DNA of 64,000 bases from positions 536,703 to 600,702 of the forward strand of contig CAWJPY010000005.1 in the NCBI GenBank assembly GCA_963844865.1, written 5' to 3'. This document shows, piece by piece, positions 1-8,545 of this stretch. Made by a program: the position numbers and the translations under genes. The stretch's first letter is position 1. Each line of letters starts with the position of its first letter. The notes beneath the pieces were generated by a model. That model had not been told where the DNA came from, did not search any database, and saw only the letters and a program-made list of their open reading frames with translations. Source of the DNA: CAWJPY01 sp963844865. Its GTDB lineage: Bacteria > Acidobacteriota > Thermoanaerobaculia > Thermoanaerobaculales > Sulfomarinibacteraceae.

Positions 1-825
1 TCCAGGGCGGCCAAGAAGGTGGCGCCGGACCTCCAGATCGCGTCATTCACGGCGGAGGTGGCGTCGGTGCTGCCCGACGGCAGCCATCGCATCCGCCTGA
101 CGGCGCGGGTGGGCCTGCGCGCGACCACGCGGGTGTCGACGGGACCGTTCAAGATCGCGGTGGCGTGGCGGGCCGTGGGCTTGCCCGGAGCCATGTCAAC
201 GAGAAAGGCGGTGCGCAGCTTCACGCTCCTGCAGGAAGCGGGAATCGCCGACCTCACCTACGACCCCGCGCACCGAGCCATCGAGGCTGCGGCAGTCCGC
301 ACCTTCGAGGACACCGTGCCCGCCGGGCGCGAGCGGGAGTACCGCCTCACCATCGACTCCATGAAACAGATCCCGGAGGGGAACGAGGCCAACAACCAGG
401 CAACTGTGCGCTATCGCGCTTCGGGCTGTCCGGGCACCGACCTGCAGCTCACGCGGGTGCGCTTACGGCGTCGTACGGACGGCGATACGCAGGTCGACGT
501 CTGGATCAAGAATCGCTGCTCGGAGCCGTGTGAGACCTTTATCCACTACCTGATCGACGAAAGTGAGGCTGTTCCGGGCGGGACCACCGTGGAGCGAGGC
601 ATCGTGCCGCGCCTCGACGGTGAGACCGAGGTGGGGCCTGTGGGGGCGACCGTCGTCGACGGCACCGCCGGTGAGGATGCCACCTACACGGTCCGCATCG
701 AGGCGCGGGGCGCCGGGTGCAGGGAGACCAACAACTTCAACAACTCCTGTCGGGCGACGATCCAGGCTGGCGAGACGGAGAAAATCGTCGACTGCACCGT
801 GCCGGGCTTCGTGCTCTTCCGCTGA
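1..825 (+). CDS. CARDB-like repeat protein, 3-prime part (5-prime end outside window)
   Basis: The reading frame is open from the first base, so the gene begins upstream; the GTG at 19 is probably internal. Two similar beta-rich segments can be seen. Each ends in an EGNEANNQA or ETNNFNNSC type motif, the hallmark of CARDB/APHP-like adhesion domains (E-x-N-E-x-N-N). Cys pairs in the second segment suggest disulfides and an extracytoplasmic location. There is no C-terminal membrane anchor. It ends 44 bases before the next exported protein and may be cotranscribed with it. The function is probably structural or adhesive on the cell surface; no catalytic motif is visible. Confidence 0.6.
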   Translation, partial: SRAAKKVAPDLQIASFTAEVASVLPDGSHRIRLTARVGLRATTRVSTGPFKIAVAWRAVGLPGAMSTRKAVRSFTLLQEAGIADLTYDPAHRAIEAAAVRTFEDTVPAGREREYRLTIDSMKQIPEGNEANNQATVRYRASGCPGTDLQLTRVRLRRRTDGDTQVDVWIKNRCSEPCETFIHYLIDESEAVPGGTTVERGIVPRLDGETEVGPVGATVVDGTAGEDATYTVRIEARGAGCRETNNFNNSCRATIQAGETEKIVDCTVPGFVLFR

Positions 826-869
826 GGAGGGCCTGTGCTCCGGATCACCAACCGTTGGAGGAAGATCCA

Positions 870-2369
870 ATGAAAGAGCGAGAGAATGGAAATACAACAA
901 GAATCAAGATGCTGATTGGCATCGTGTTGATTCTCTCAGTTGGAGTGTTGCTTTTCTCGGAGAACGAAAGCCTTGCGGCCCCAGGCGAGGATCCGCAACA
1001 TCAAACCCTTGGCTCGTCATCAACTCAGAGAAAGACGAGGGCTTCAACCCAGTCACCGAAGAGCTCGAAGGTCAACAATCTACTGCAGAACATCATGCAG
1101 TGCCGGACACTGAAGCAGTACAACGAGCTCCTAGACAACACGAAGCTTACGCCGTCGGAGGAGAAAGAACTGATCAATGAGCTCGCCAAACCACAGTACA
1201 CCACTAAGGAAAACAGGCTCCTGCAGGATGCGAAAACGGCGGCGGAAGCTGAGGCTCGACGCGAGGTGGACGAGAGGAGACAGCAGTTGGCGAGGAAGCA
1301 GAAACAGGACCTGACCCAGCTCAATCAGCAGGCAACTCAAATGCACCAGCGCCAGTTGTCGCAGCTACCAGCACGCGCGCAGGCGAGAGCTCCAGCAGCA
1401 TCTGCCGGTCCCCTTGGAAGTGCTATCAAGAAACCCATCACGTTGGAAGGGTTGCCGCATATTACATCGGTGAGCTCTCCCATAACACCAGGAGAAAACA
1501 ACCTCGGAATTGTCGGTGAAGACTTGAGAAGACGTGGTGAGGAAATGGGCACGGTGTGGTTGAAGATCGGTGATGTCAGCACCGACCTGCCCATAATCTC
1601 GTATTCCTCGGTCGCCATTCAGGCGAGGGTTCCTGCCGATATCAATGACATCGCCAGGCGAGAGGTGCCGAGCACGCTCGAGGGCGGCGTTATCGAGGGG
1701 CGAGTCGGCGTTCGTACGCCTCGAGGAACCTCAGTGGCAGCAGTCCAGCTGAGAATTCCGATCGATGAGTCCCTCCTGGATCCGAAGATCTTCTCCGTGT
1801 TCCCGAAAGAGATCCAACCCGGACAGCGGGTGAGTATCCTGGGGGAGAAGTTCCTGAGCCGGAGGCCAGGATCCGTGCGCTTCCACTTTGGGTCACGCAC
1901 CATCGATGCCACCGTCATCGACTGGGCTCCGATCGGGATCCTCGCAGAGCTGCCCCCGGAGATTTCCGGGATGCGACGGACTGTGGGAACAGTCGAGGTC
2001 GAGAACTGGGTCGGCCGCAGCGATCGATCCATTGGAGATCCTGTGACTTTCACCCCCGTCGAGATAACAGAGGAGCTCACAGCCAGCCTGGAGCACCGCT
2101 GCAGCGAACATGAGTCGTGGAGGCGGAACGAAGTGCTCTTCGACTTCGATCTCACGAACGGTTGGCGGGTTGCGGACCGCCATTACTTGGACATGAGCTA
2201 TGGAACGGGCAGCTGTTTCGAGATTAGGCGTCCCGAGTTCGGCTCGACCAATCCCCGATATGAGCTCAGCGGATCGTGCTCCAGGGGAGGTCGTGGGTTC
2301 GGAGCAGATGGTTGCATGTGCAGAGGGTATGTCACCGTGCAAGGCCCCCGGGGACTGCCATACCGGTGA
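870..2369 (+). CDS. Exported protein with coiled coil and IPT/TIG-like domains
   Basis: 499 aa. The ATG at 870 is preceded by a GGAGGA box and is chosen over the upstream in-frame start at 717, which overlaps the previous gene. Residues about 12-32 form a hydrophobic signal segment. Residues about 95-150 are rich in Q, K, R and E and look like a coiled coil with a glutamine-rich stretch. Two IPT/TIG-like immunoglobulin modules follow (ITSVSSPITPGENNLGIVGE and IFSVFPKEIQPGQ-type openings). The C-terminus has several Cys residues and no membrane anchor. Base composition is lower in GC than the neighbours, which suggests relaxed selection or transfer. It is probably a secreted structural protein; its ligand is unknown. 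Confidence 0.6.
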   Translation: MKERENGNTTRIKMLIGIVLILSVGVLLFSENESLAAPGEDPQHQTLGSSSTQRKTRASTQSPKSSKVNNLLQNIMQCRTLKQYNELLDNTKLTPSEEKELINELAKPQYTTKENRLLQDAKTAAEAEARREVDERRQQLARKQKQDLTQLNQQATQMHQRQLSQLPARAQARAPAASAGPLGSAIKKPITLEGLPHITSVSSPITPGENNLGIVGEDLRRRGEEMGTVWLKIGDVSTDLPIISYSSVAIQARVPADINDIARREVPSTLEGGVIEGRVGVRTPRGTSVAAVQLRIPIDESLLDPKIFSVFPKEIQPGQRVSILGEKFLSRRPGSVRFHFGSRTIDATVIDWAPIGILAELPPEISGMRRTVGTVEVENWVGRSDRSIGDPVTFTPVEITEELTASLEHRCSEHESWRRNEVLFDFDLTNGWRVADRHYLDMSYGTGSCFEIRRPEFGSTNPRYELSGSCSRGGRGFGADGCMCRGYVTVQGPRGLPYR

Positions 2370-2677
2370 TGCCGTGGGGTCACCGTCGGGCGTCGACGTC
2401 TGAACGAATCGTGGTTCTGTCCATGGCCAGCAAGCGGGGAAAAAGAGACGAAGAACCGACACATCTCCGTCTGAGACCTGAGCCCCTGGAGCGAAGCAGT
2501 CAGCTCGACGGTTCCCTTCTTGACGCTGTCACAGTGCGATCGGTCACCTCTCTGACGCTGTGAGCCCCGGGCTCCGGACAGATCTGTGCGAGCTGTGACG
2601 GGCGGCACCTCCGTCTGGGATCGACGTCGCCTGGCAGCCTCCACCTCCCCTCACAAAGAGGGGGTGCACCAGAAAAC
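2370..2677. other. Gene-free stretch upstream of furA
   Basis: About 300 bases with no convincing coding frame on either strand. The open frames here have no ribosome binding site and are shadows of GC-rich sequence. The stretch ends at the furA promoter. Confidence 0.5.
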
Positions 2678-2712
2678 TTGACAAGATCCAAAATTTGACT
2701 TACTCTAATCTC
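2678..2712 (+). promoter_or_regulatory. Putative leaderless promoter and Fur/PerR-type operator of furA-katG
   Basis: TTGACA at 2678-2683 and TACTCT at 2701-2706 are separated by 17 bases. The expected +1 falls on the A of the furA ATG at 2713, so the transcript would be leaderless, which fits the lack of a Shine-Dalgarno sequence. The block TTTGACTTACTCTAAT overlapping the -10 is AT-rich against a GC-rich background and resembles the autoregulatory operators reported upstream of actinobacterial furA. Seen: the boxes and spacing. Inferred: start site and operator role. Confidence 0.5.
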
Positions 2713-3240
2713 ATGCACGACAATGCAGCCGATCTACTCCACCGTCACGGACTCCAGGTCACGGCCCAGCGCGTGGCCGTGCTGGCGGCCGTGTCCCGTC
2801 AACCGCACGGCACGGCGGACGACATCGCCCAGCTGGTCCGCGCCGAGATCGGCGTCATCTCCCGCCAGGCGGTATATGACGCCCTTGCTGTCTTGGCAGA
2901 CAAGGGACTCGTCCGGCGCATCCAGCCCGCCGGGTCGCCGGCGCGCTACGAGGACCGGACCGGCGACAACCACCACCACCTGATCTGCCGCGTCTGCGGC
3001 CGGATGGTGGATGTGGACTGCGCCGTGGGCGCCGCGCCGTGCCTGACCCCCTCCGACGATGCGGGCTACGAGGTCGACGAGGCCGAGGTGGTCTACTGGG
3101 GCCATTGCCCCTCCTGCCTCGACCGGACCCCGAAGCAGTCGCGAACCCAAGATGACGCGTCCCCCGTACCGGGTGGTGACCCGACCATCAACGACGGAGA
3201 GGCCGCCCGGACGCACGATCACAAACCCCACCAATCATGA
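2713..3240 (+). CDS. furA: Fur-family peroxide-responsive repressor (FurA-like)
   Basis: 175 aa. An N-terminal winged helix (residues about 8-80, with a recognition-helix region around VISRQAVYDAL) is followed by a metal-binding dimerisation domain with HHH, CRVC and CPSC motifs. The ATG at 2713 is preferred to the upstream TTG because it coincides with the predicted leaderless start. It lies directly upstream of katG, with the furA stop (3238-3240) 11 bases before the katG ATG. This is the arrangement of actinobacterial furA-katG, where FurA represses both genes until oxidised by peroxide. The C-terminal tail of about 35 residues is His/Asp-rich and likely disordered. Confidence 0.87.
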   Translation: MHDNAADLLHRHGLQVTAQRVAVLAAVSRQPHGTADDIAQLVRAEIGVISRQAVYDALAVLADKGLVRRIQPAGSPARYEDRTGDNHHHLICRVCGRMVDVDCAVGAAPCLTPSDDAGYEVDEAEVVYWGHCPSCLDRTPKQSRTQDDASPVPGGDPTINDGEAARTHDHKPHQS

Positions 3241-3251
3241 GGAGCGCCGAC

Positions 3252-5438
3252 ATGTCAGACGAAACGAACAAATGCCCGGTGACGGGCGGACGACACTCCA
3301 GACCGATGACCAACCGAGACTGGTGGCCGGATCAGCTCAACCTCAAGATCCTCCACCAGAACCCGCCCGCGGGGGATCCCATGGGCGGAGACTTCAACTA
3401 CGCCGAGGAGTTCAAGAGCCTCGACCTCGCGGCCGTGAAGAAGGACCTCCACGAGCTGATGACCACGTCCCAGGACTGGTGGCCGGCAGACTACGGTCAC
3501 TACGGGGGACTGTTCATCCGGATGGCGTGGCACGCTGCCGGCACATACCGGATCAGCGACGGCCGGGGTGGCGCGTCCTCCGGCAACCAGCGTTTCGCGC
3601 CGCTCAACAGCTGGCCGGACAACGCCAACCTCGACAAGGCCCGGCGGCTGCTGTGGCCCATCAAGCAGAAGTACGGCCGCAAGATCTCGTGGGCCGACCT
3701 CCTGGTCCTCGCCGGCAACTGCGCCCTGGAGTCCATGGGCTTCGAGACCTTCGGCTTCGGCGGCGGACGCGAGGACATCTGGGAGCCGGAGGAGGACGTC
3801 GACTGGGGAACCGAGAGCACGTGGCTCGGCGACGAGCGCTACCACGGCGATCGGGTGCTGGAGAACCCCTACGGCGCGGTGCAGATGGGCCTGATCTACG
3901 TGAACCCGGAGGGGCCGAACGGCGAGCCCGATCCGGTCGCCTCGGGCCGTGACGTGCGGGAGACCTTCGCGCGGATGGCCATGAACGACTACGAGACCGT
4001 GGCGCTCACCGCCGGCGGCCACACCTTCGGCAAGTGCCATGGGGCGGCCCCCGCGGATCAGTACGTCGGTCGCGAGCCCGAGGGCGCTCCCCTCGAGGAG
4101 CAGGGCCTCGGCTGGAAGGGCAGCTTCGGCAGCGGCAAGGGGCATGACGCGATCACCAGCGGCCTCGAGGGGGCGTGGACCCCGAACCCGATCACGTGGG
4201 ACATGGGCTACCTCGACACCCTCTTCGGCTACGAGTGGGAGCTGGTGAAGAGCCCTGCAGGCGCGTGGCAGTGGCAGGCGAAGGACGTCCCCGAAAAGGA
4301 CATGGCCCCGGACGCGCATGACCCGTCGAAGAAGCACCCGCCCATGATGACCACGGCGGACATGTCGATGCGAATGGACCCGATCTACGAGCCCATCGCG
4401 CGGCACTTCCACGCCAATCCGGAGGAGTTCGCGGACGCCTTCGCCCGGGCGTGGTTCAAGCTCACCCACCGCGACATGGGACCCGTCTCCCGCTACCTGG
4501 GTCCGGAGGTTCCGAAGGAGGAGCTGATCTGGCAGGATCCCATCCCCGCAGTCGACCATGAGCTGATCGGAACGAAGGACATCACCGCGCTCAAGGGGAA
4601 GATCCTCGAGTCGGGGCTGTCGATCCCGCAACTCGTCTCGACCGCCTGGGCGGCGTCGTCGTCGTTTCGAAACTCCGACAAGCGCGGCGGGGCCAACGGC
4701 GCCCGTATCCGCCTCGCGCCCCAGAAGGACTGGGCGGTGAACCAGCCGGCCCAGCTGGCGGAGGTGCTCACCATCCTGGAGAAGATCCAGCAGGACTTCA
4801 ACAGCTCTCAGTCCGGCAACAAAAAGATCTCCCTCGCCGACCTCATCGTCCTGGGGGGCTGCGCCGCCGTCGAGAAGGCCGCGCGCGACGCCGGTGTCAA
4901 GGTGGAGGTTCCCTTCGCTCCGGGGCGCACCGATGCATCCGAGGAGCAGACCGACGCCGACGCCTTCGCACCCCTCGAGCTCAAGGCGGACGGCTTCCGC
5001 AACTACCTCGCCGACGGCTTCAGCCGTCCGGCGGAGCACCTGCTCGTCGATCGCGCGCAGCTCCTGACGCTGACCGCGCCCGAGATGACGGTGCTCGTCG
5101 GTGGCCTGCGCGTCCTCGGCGCCAACCACGGCCAGTCCGAGCACGGGGTCTTCACCGATCGCCCCGGGGCCCTGACCAACGACTTCTTCGTCAACCTGCT
5201 CGACATGGGCACGGAGTGGAAGCCGTCGGGCACCGAGGGCGTGTACGAGGGGACCGATCGCGCCACCGGCGACCTCAGGTGGACCGGCACCCGCGTGGAC
5301 CTGGTCTTCGGTTCCAACTCCCAGCTCCGAGCCCTCGCCGAGGTCTACGCGTGTGACGACTCGAAGGAGAAGTTCGTGAAGGACTTCGTGGCGGCGTGGG
5401 ACAAGGTCATGAACCTGGACCGCTTCGACCTGGCGTGA
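3252..5438 (+). CDS. katG: Catalase-peroxidase
   Basis: 728 aa, usual KatG length. A bifunctional haem catalase/peroxidase that removes hydrogen peroxide in the cytoplasm. The N-terminal haem half has distal R90, W93 and H94 (RMAWHAAGTYR) and proximal H257 (GGHTFGKCHG). The Trp-Tyr-Met crosslink residues needed for catalase activity appear intact as W93, Y216 and M242. The degenerate second peroxidase half follows. The start at 3252 has an AGGAG box overlapping the end of furA; an in-frame ATG at 3237 is less likely. It is cotranscribed with furA and followed by a strong hairpin. Confidence 0.97.
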   Translation: MSDETNKCPVTGGRHSRPMTNRDWWPDQLNLKILHQNPPAGDPMGGDFNYAEEFKSLDLAAVKKDLHELMTTSQDWWPADYGHYGGLFIRMAWHAAGTYRISDGRGGASSGNQRFAPLNSWPDNANLDKARRLLWPIKQKYGRKISWADLLVLAGNCALESMGFETFGFGGGREDIWEPEEDVDWGTESTWLGDERYHGDRVLENPYGAVQMGLIYVNPEGPNGEPDPVASGRDVRETFARMAMNDYETVALTAGGHTFGKCHGAAPADQYVGREPEGAPLEEQGLGWKGSFGSGKGHDAITSGLEGAWTPNPITWDMGYLDTLFGYEWELVKSPAGAWQWQAKDVPEKDMAPDAHDPSKKHPPMMTTADMSMRMDPIYEPIARHFHANPEEFADAFARAWFKLTHRDMGPVSRYLGPEVPKEELIWQDPIPAVDHELIGTKDITALKGKILESGLSIPQLVSTAWAASSSFRNSDKRGGANGARIRLAPQKDWAVNQPAQLAEVLTILEKIQQDFNSSQSGNKKISLADLIVLGGCAAVEKAARDAGVKVEVPFAPGRTDASEEQTDADAFAPLELKADGFRNYLADGFSRPAEHLLVDRAQLLTLTAPEMTVLVGGLRVLGANHGQSEHGVFTDRPGALTNDFFVNLLDMGTEWKPSGTEGVYEGTDRATGDLRWTGTRVDLVFGSNSQLRALAEVYACDDSKEKFVKDFVAAWDKVMNLDRFDLA

Positions 5439-5461
5439 TCCCCGTCAATTGACAACTGGAT

Positions 5462-5489
5462 GGGCCCCGGCGACCACTCGCCGGGGCCC
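5462..5489 (+). terminator. Hairpin terminator after katG
   Basis: A perfect 12-bp stem (GGGCCCCGGCGA pairing with TCGCCGGGGCCC) closes a 4-base CCAC loop, 24 bases after the katG stop. There is no U-tract, which is common in high-GC genomes. Confidence 0.75.
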
Positions 5490-5842
5490 CCTCGCTTCCG
5501 CGTATGCGCCTTCCCCTGCGGTGCCGTCCCCGCACCGGGAACGGCACATCTCTCGAGGGATCACGGCGCCCTGTCCTCGTCCTCTGAGAGGCACGCCGCG
5601 GGACCGCGTGGACCCATGCTCGTTGCAGCACCGCTCTCCTGCTGGATTCGATGCCCCCCGAGATCCCGTCGTGATCCGTCGCTCCGGCAGCACCCACGAC
5701 GCCACAACAGGACGACGCGCGGCACCTTGGTGGTATCGTGTGCTGTGTCCAGAGCGCACAGCAGAACGAGGACAGCCCGTGTCGCCCTGCAGGGCCAGCT
5801 TGGGTGCGTGATCCTGTTGGGTCAGAGTGGTGGACGTCAAGC
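5490..5842. other. Gene-free stretch between katG and a DUF3592 gene
   Basis: About 350 bases with only overlapping shadow frames on both strands. No homology, ribosome binding site or further repeat was recognised. Confidence 0.45.
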
Positions 5843-6361
5843 ATGCACGGCAGGGATCTCAGTGCTGCGTCCCCCGACGTGCCATGGATGAGGCGGAGAG
5901 ATTGGGCCCAGGGTACGATTCGCGGCCACGCCGGGGGCAGGGCAGCCGTGCTGTGGGTGATGGCCATCCTCTGGAACGGCTCCATGTGGGTGCTTGTCGG
6001 GGCACTCCGGGACGTCCCCGAGAGAACCGAGATGTTCAAGGTGGCCATGCTCTTCGCCGCGCTCGGGCTGTGCCTCATCGGAGCCGCCGTCTTCAGCAGC
6101 CTCGCCTGGTTCCGCTTCGGATCCTCGGTGCTTGAGCTCGCGGCCATCCCGGGGACCATCGGCGGCACGCTGCAGGGCCGGATCCGGACCCGCCTCCGCA
6201 GCCGCCCGCTCGGGCCCGTCCAGCTCACTCTGTGCTGCGTCCGTCGTCGCGTGTCGAGGCGCGAGGACCGCCATGGGTCCCGACCCACCCGCGGATGTGT
6301 GAGCCGGTCGCACCCGACGCTCGCCGCTGTGGGACCTGCCGCGAGCCGGCGGATCGGATGA
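5843..6361 (+). CDS. DUF3592-like membrane protein, probably truncated
   Basis: The core of a DUF3592 protein is recognisable: a DWAQGTI opening, TM segments around AAVLWVMAILWNG and VAMLFAALGLCLIGAAVF, the LELAAIPGTIGG motif and the closing LTLCCVRRR. Full-length relatives normally have an additional N-terminal TM hairpin that is absent here. The sequence after CVRRR is Arg/Ser-rich and resembles no family member, so the 3-prime end may be frameshifted. The true start is uncertain (ATG 5843 or 5888). The function of DUF3592 is not established. Possibly a decaying gene. Confidence 0.5.
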   Translation: MHGRDLSAASPDVPWMRRRDWAQGTIRGHAGGRAAVLWVMAILWNGSMWVLVGALRDVPERTEMFKVAMLFAALGLCLIGAAVFSSLAWFRFGSSVLELAAIPGTIGGTLQGRIRTRLRSRPLGPVQLTLCCVRRRVSRREDRHGSRPTRGCVSRSHPTLAAVGPAASRRIG

Positions 6362-6432
6362 GCGCGTGACCCGAGCCGCCGCGACCCCCGATGCGGCCGA
6401 TCGGCCGCGACACGAACCGGCGGCAGCGCCGC

Positions 6433-6460
6433 GCCGGTTTGATTCCGGCCACGGGCTCCA
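6433..6460 (+). other. tRNA 3-prime-end fragment (T-arm, acceptor strand, CCA)
   Basis: A 5-bp T stem (GCCGG/CCGGC) encloses the 7-base loop TTTGATT. It is followed by CACGGGC, a discriminator T and CCA, which is the geometry of a tRNA 3-prime end. No D-arm or anticodon arm can be folded upstream, and the best upstream match to the acceptor strand (GCGCGTG near 6363) has a mismatch and wrong spacing. It is therefore a fragment, not a working tRNA. Such fragments can be left by integrases that target tRNA ends. Confidence 0.45.
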
Positions 6461-6560
6461 ATACGATCGCCCGCCAGGAACGGAAGAGTCCGGGAAACAC
6501 ACAATCGGTTGAGGACACGAGACGCTCGGAGGCCGGCACACGAGCCAGGGAGGAACCTTC

Positions 6561-7661
6561 GTGAAGCAACGAATCACCATCGCGGAACGCGCCGGCCGTC
6601 GTTGTCCGGGCCTGCCGACGCTCGTTCTTCTCGCGGCCATGGTGCCGGTTGCGCAGGTGGGGGTCGCCGCACAATCTGTCACGCCCCCGGCACTGACGTA
6701 CTCCGGCGAGTCGAAGAGCCTGGTCCCCCTGACCGGGACCCACGACGTGCAGACGGTCGTGGCGGAGAGGTGGCTCAAGGTCACGGACGAACCGGTGGGC
6801 CCGGAAGGGTTGATCTTCGATCGCGACCGCAACCTCTTCCTGGTCATCGTGGGCAGCGGCAGCGTGCTCAAGTCTGCTCCCCCGTACGACGAGCTGACGA
6901 CCGTGTATGGGCCCTCCACGAGCCGATTCGGCACGGTGAAGATCCACAAGGATGGGAGGCTGTTCCTCTGCGACCTCGGCGAACAACAAGGGTATGGCGG
7001 CGACACCACGGGGCGGATCATCGCCATGCAGCCCGACGGCTCCGACGTCGAGGTCATCGTGCCCCCCGGCCGCTACACCCCAGACGACATGGTGTTCGAC
7101 GATGCGGGCGGGTTCTACTTCACGGACTTCAAGGACTACACGGACGTCGACAACACCGCGGACGGCGGCGTCTACTACGTGTCTCCCGACTTCAAGACGA
7201 TCACCCCCGTGCTGAAGAACCTGGCTTCGCCCAACGGGATCGCGCTGAGCAGGAACGGGAAGACCCTGTGGGTCACCGAGACCTTCCACCAGCAGCTCCA
7301 CCGACTCGCCCTGGGCGCCGACGGCATCACCCTGAGCATGTACGGTCACCTGATTCCGTATCGTTTCAACGGCTTCGGCGGACCCGACTCGGCCATGATC
7401 GACAACGACGACAACGTCTACGTTGCGTGCTTCGGCGCAGGGAAGGTCATGGTCTTCAACGTGCTCGGCAACCTCATCGGGCAGGTGCTGATCCCGGGCA
7501 GGGAGGGCGGCTCCATGCTGGCCACCACGACGATGGCCATCGTCCCGGGGACGAACGACCTGATCATCGGCAGCGGCGACCTCGCCGGTCGCGGCGCCTG
7601 GTTGTTCAAGGCCAGGACCTTCGCCGGGTCCTGGGACGGCGCGTACCAGTTCCAGCAGTAG
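6561..7661 (+). CDS. Exported SMP-30/gluconolactonase-like beta-propeller protein
   Basis: 366 aa. The GTG start at 6561 follows GGGAGGAACC. A signal peptide (residues about 1-38, hydrophobic LPTLVLLAAMVPVAQVGVAA) directs it to the periplasm. The rest is a six-bladed propeller of the SMP-30/LRE (Drp35-type) family: PEGLIFDRDRNLFLV, GTVKIHKDGRLFLCD, TPDDMVFDDAGGFYFTDF, SPNGIALSRNGKTLWVTE and a late DSAMIDNDDNVYVA blade. Metal ligands expected of the family (the E in PEG, N in PNG, and the acidic residue in the DSAM blade) appear present, so lactone hydrolysis is plausible. The substrate cannot be deduced. It stands alone between remnants. Confidence 0.8.
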   Translation: MKQRITIAERAGRRCPGLPTLVLLAAMVPVAQVGVAAQSVTPPALTYSGESKSLVPLTGTHDVQTVVAERWLKVTDEPVGPEGLIFDRDRNLFLVIVGSGSVLKSAPPYDELTTVYGPSTSRFGTVKIHKDGRLFLCDLGEQQGYGGDTTGRIIAMQPDGSDVEVIVPPGRYTPDDMVFDDAGGFYFTDFKDYTDVDNTADGGVYYVSPDFKTITPVLKNLASPNGIALSRNGKTLWVTETFHQQLHRLALGADGITLSMYGHLIPYRFNGFGGPDSAMIDNDDNVYVACFGAGKVMVFNVLGNLIGQVLIPGREGGSMLATTTMAIVPGTNDLIIGSGDLAGRGAWLFKARTFAGSWDGAYQFQQ

Positions 7662-7805
7662 GCCGCGGCGGCCAGCCCTCCCGTCAGGCGGGTGGGTCGG
7701 GGTCCCCGTGAGCACCTTGGCGTAAGACCGTCGACGGCGGCAGCGATCAGAGGCGACGATCAGCGCTCGGCGACCACGTCCACGGCGCGCGCGACCGGCC
7801 CGCGC

Positions 7806-8522
7806 TCACCGGAACCCGAACACCGGCGGGAAGACCACGACCACCACCCACGCCCACAGTGCGTAGACGGGGAGGCAGGCCGTCTGCCATCGCTCCAGCG
7901 GCGCGAACGCGACCCGCCGGGCGAGGAATCGCCCGCAGAGCACGGCCGACCAGGCGAGATTCACCAGGAGGGCGAGGTTCTCGCCCAGGGCCGCGACCTT
8001 GTTGGGGCTGAAGCCGAACTCGGAGATCCGGGCGGCGATGGCCCACAGGGCGACGGCGTCCACGAGCAGGGCGCACACAATGAGGAGGAGCTGCAGGCCG
8101 TCGAAGATCCCCGGCTCCTTCTCGGGGCCCCGGGCCGAGATGGCGTACAGGATCAGGCCCACCACCACGACGAGCAGCAGGTCGAAGCCGATGAGCACGT
8201 CCCGCTCCGCGGCCACACCGCTCCCCGTCCAGGCGGTGGCAACCAGGAACGCCAGCAGCACGAGGGTGAAGAGGGGGGTGAAGAGGGTCATGAGAACCGG
8301 CGCCGTGTTCTCGACCACGCTCTGCTTGGCCTCCACCAGCCAGGCGGCGGCGGTGGTATGGGCGCCGATGACCCGCGACCGCGGCGCCGGGCTGAGAGAG
8401 AATGGTAGGAAGCGTCGCACGGCCCGCGGTTGGGGCCTCGGGCCGGACCAGTTGGCCGCGGAACGTGGCAGGTGACAGCCGAGCCGGCGCATCGATGGCG
8501 GACCTGTACACTTGAGAGGCAA
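7806..8522 (-). CDS. Multipass membrane protein, C-terminal part (DUF4153-like)
   Basis: 238 aa frame with about five hydrophobic helices. The recognisable part starts near VENTAPVLMTLFTPLF and runs through DGLQLLLIVCALLVDAVALW and ISEFGFSPNKVAALGEN, a signature resembling the C-terminal half of DUF4153-type membrane proteins. Relatives are much longer, and the first 60 residues here are Arg/Pro-rich and dissimilar. The gene is thus truncated at its 5-prime end, apparently at the boundary with the divergent GGDEF/EAL gene whose start is only about 25 bases away. The start position is not certain. Probably not functional. Confidence 0.5.
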   Translation of the reverse strand: MPLKCTGPPSMRRLGCHLPRSAANWSGPRPQPRAVRRFLPFSLSPAPRSRVIGAHTTAAAWLVEAKQSVVENTAPVLMTLFTPLFTLVLLAFLVATAWTGSGVAAERDVLIGFDLLLVVVVGLILYAISARGPEKEPGIFDGLQLLLIVCALLVDAVALWAIAARISEFGFSPNKVAALGENLALLVNLAWSAVLCGRFLARRVAFAPLERWQTACLPVYALWAWVVVVVFPPVFGFR

Positions 8523-8545
8523 GACAGAGCCTGCGAGAGCGACAC

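Noticed and set aside
3255..5144. Long minus-strand frame opposite katG (629 codons)
   Set aside because: Shadow of the GC-rich katG codons; no ribosome site, no family features, and katG is certain.
6362..6460. Complete long tRNA (Ser/Leu or selenocysteine type) ending at 6460
   Set aside because: The candidate 5-prime strand has a mismatch, no D-loop GG and no anticodon arm could be folded; only the 3-prime end is convincing.
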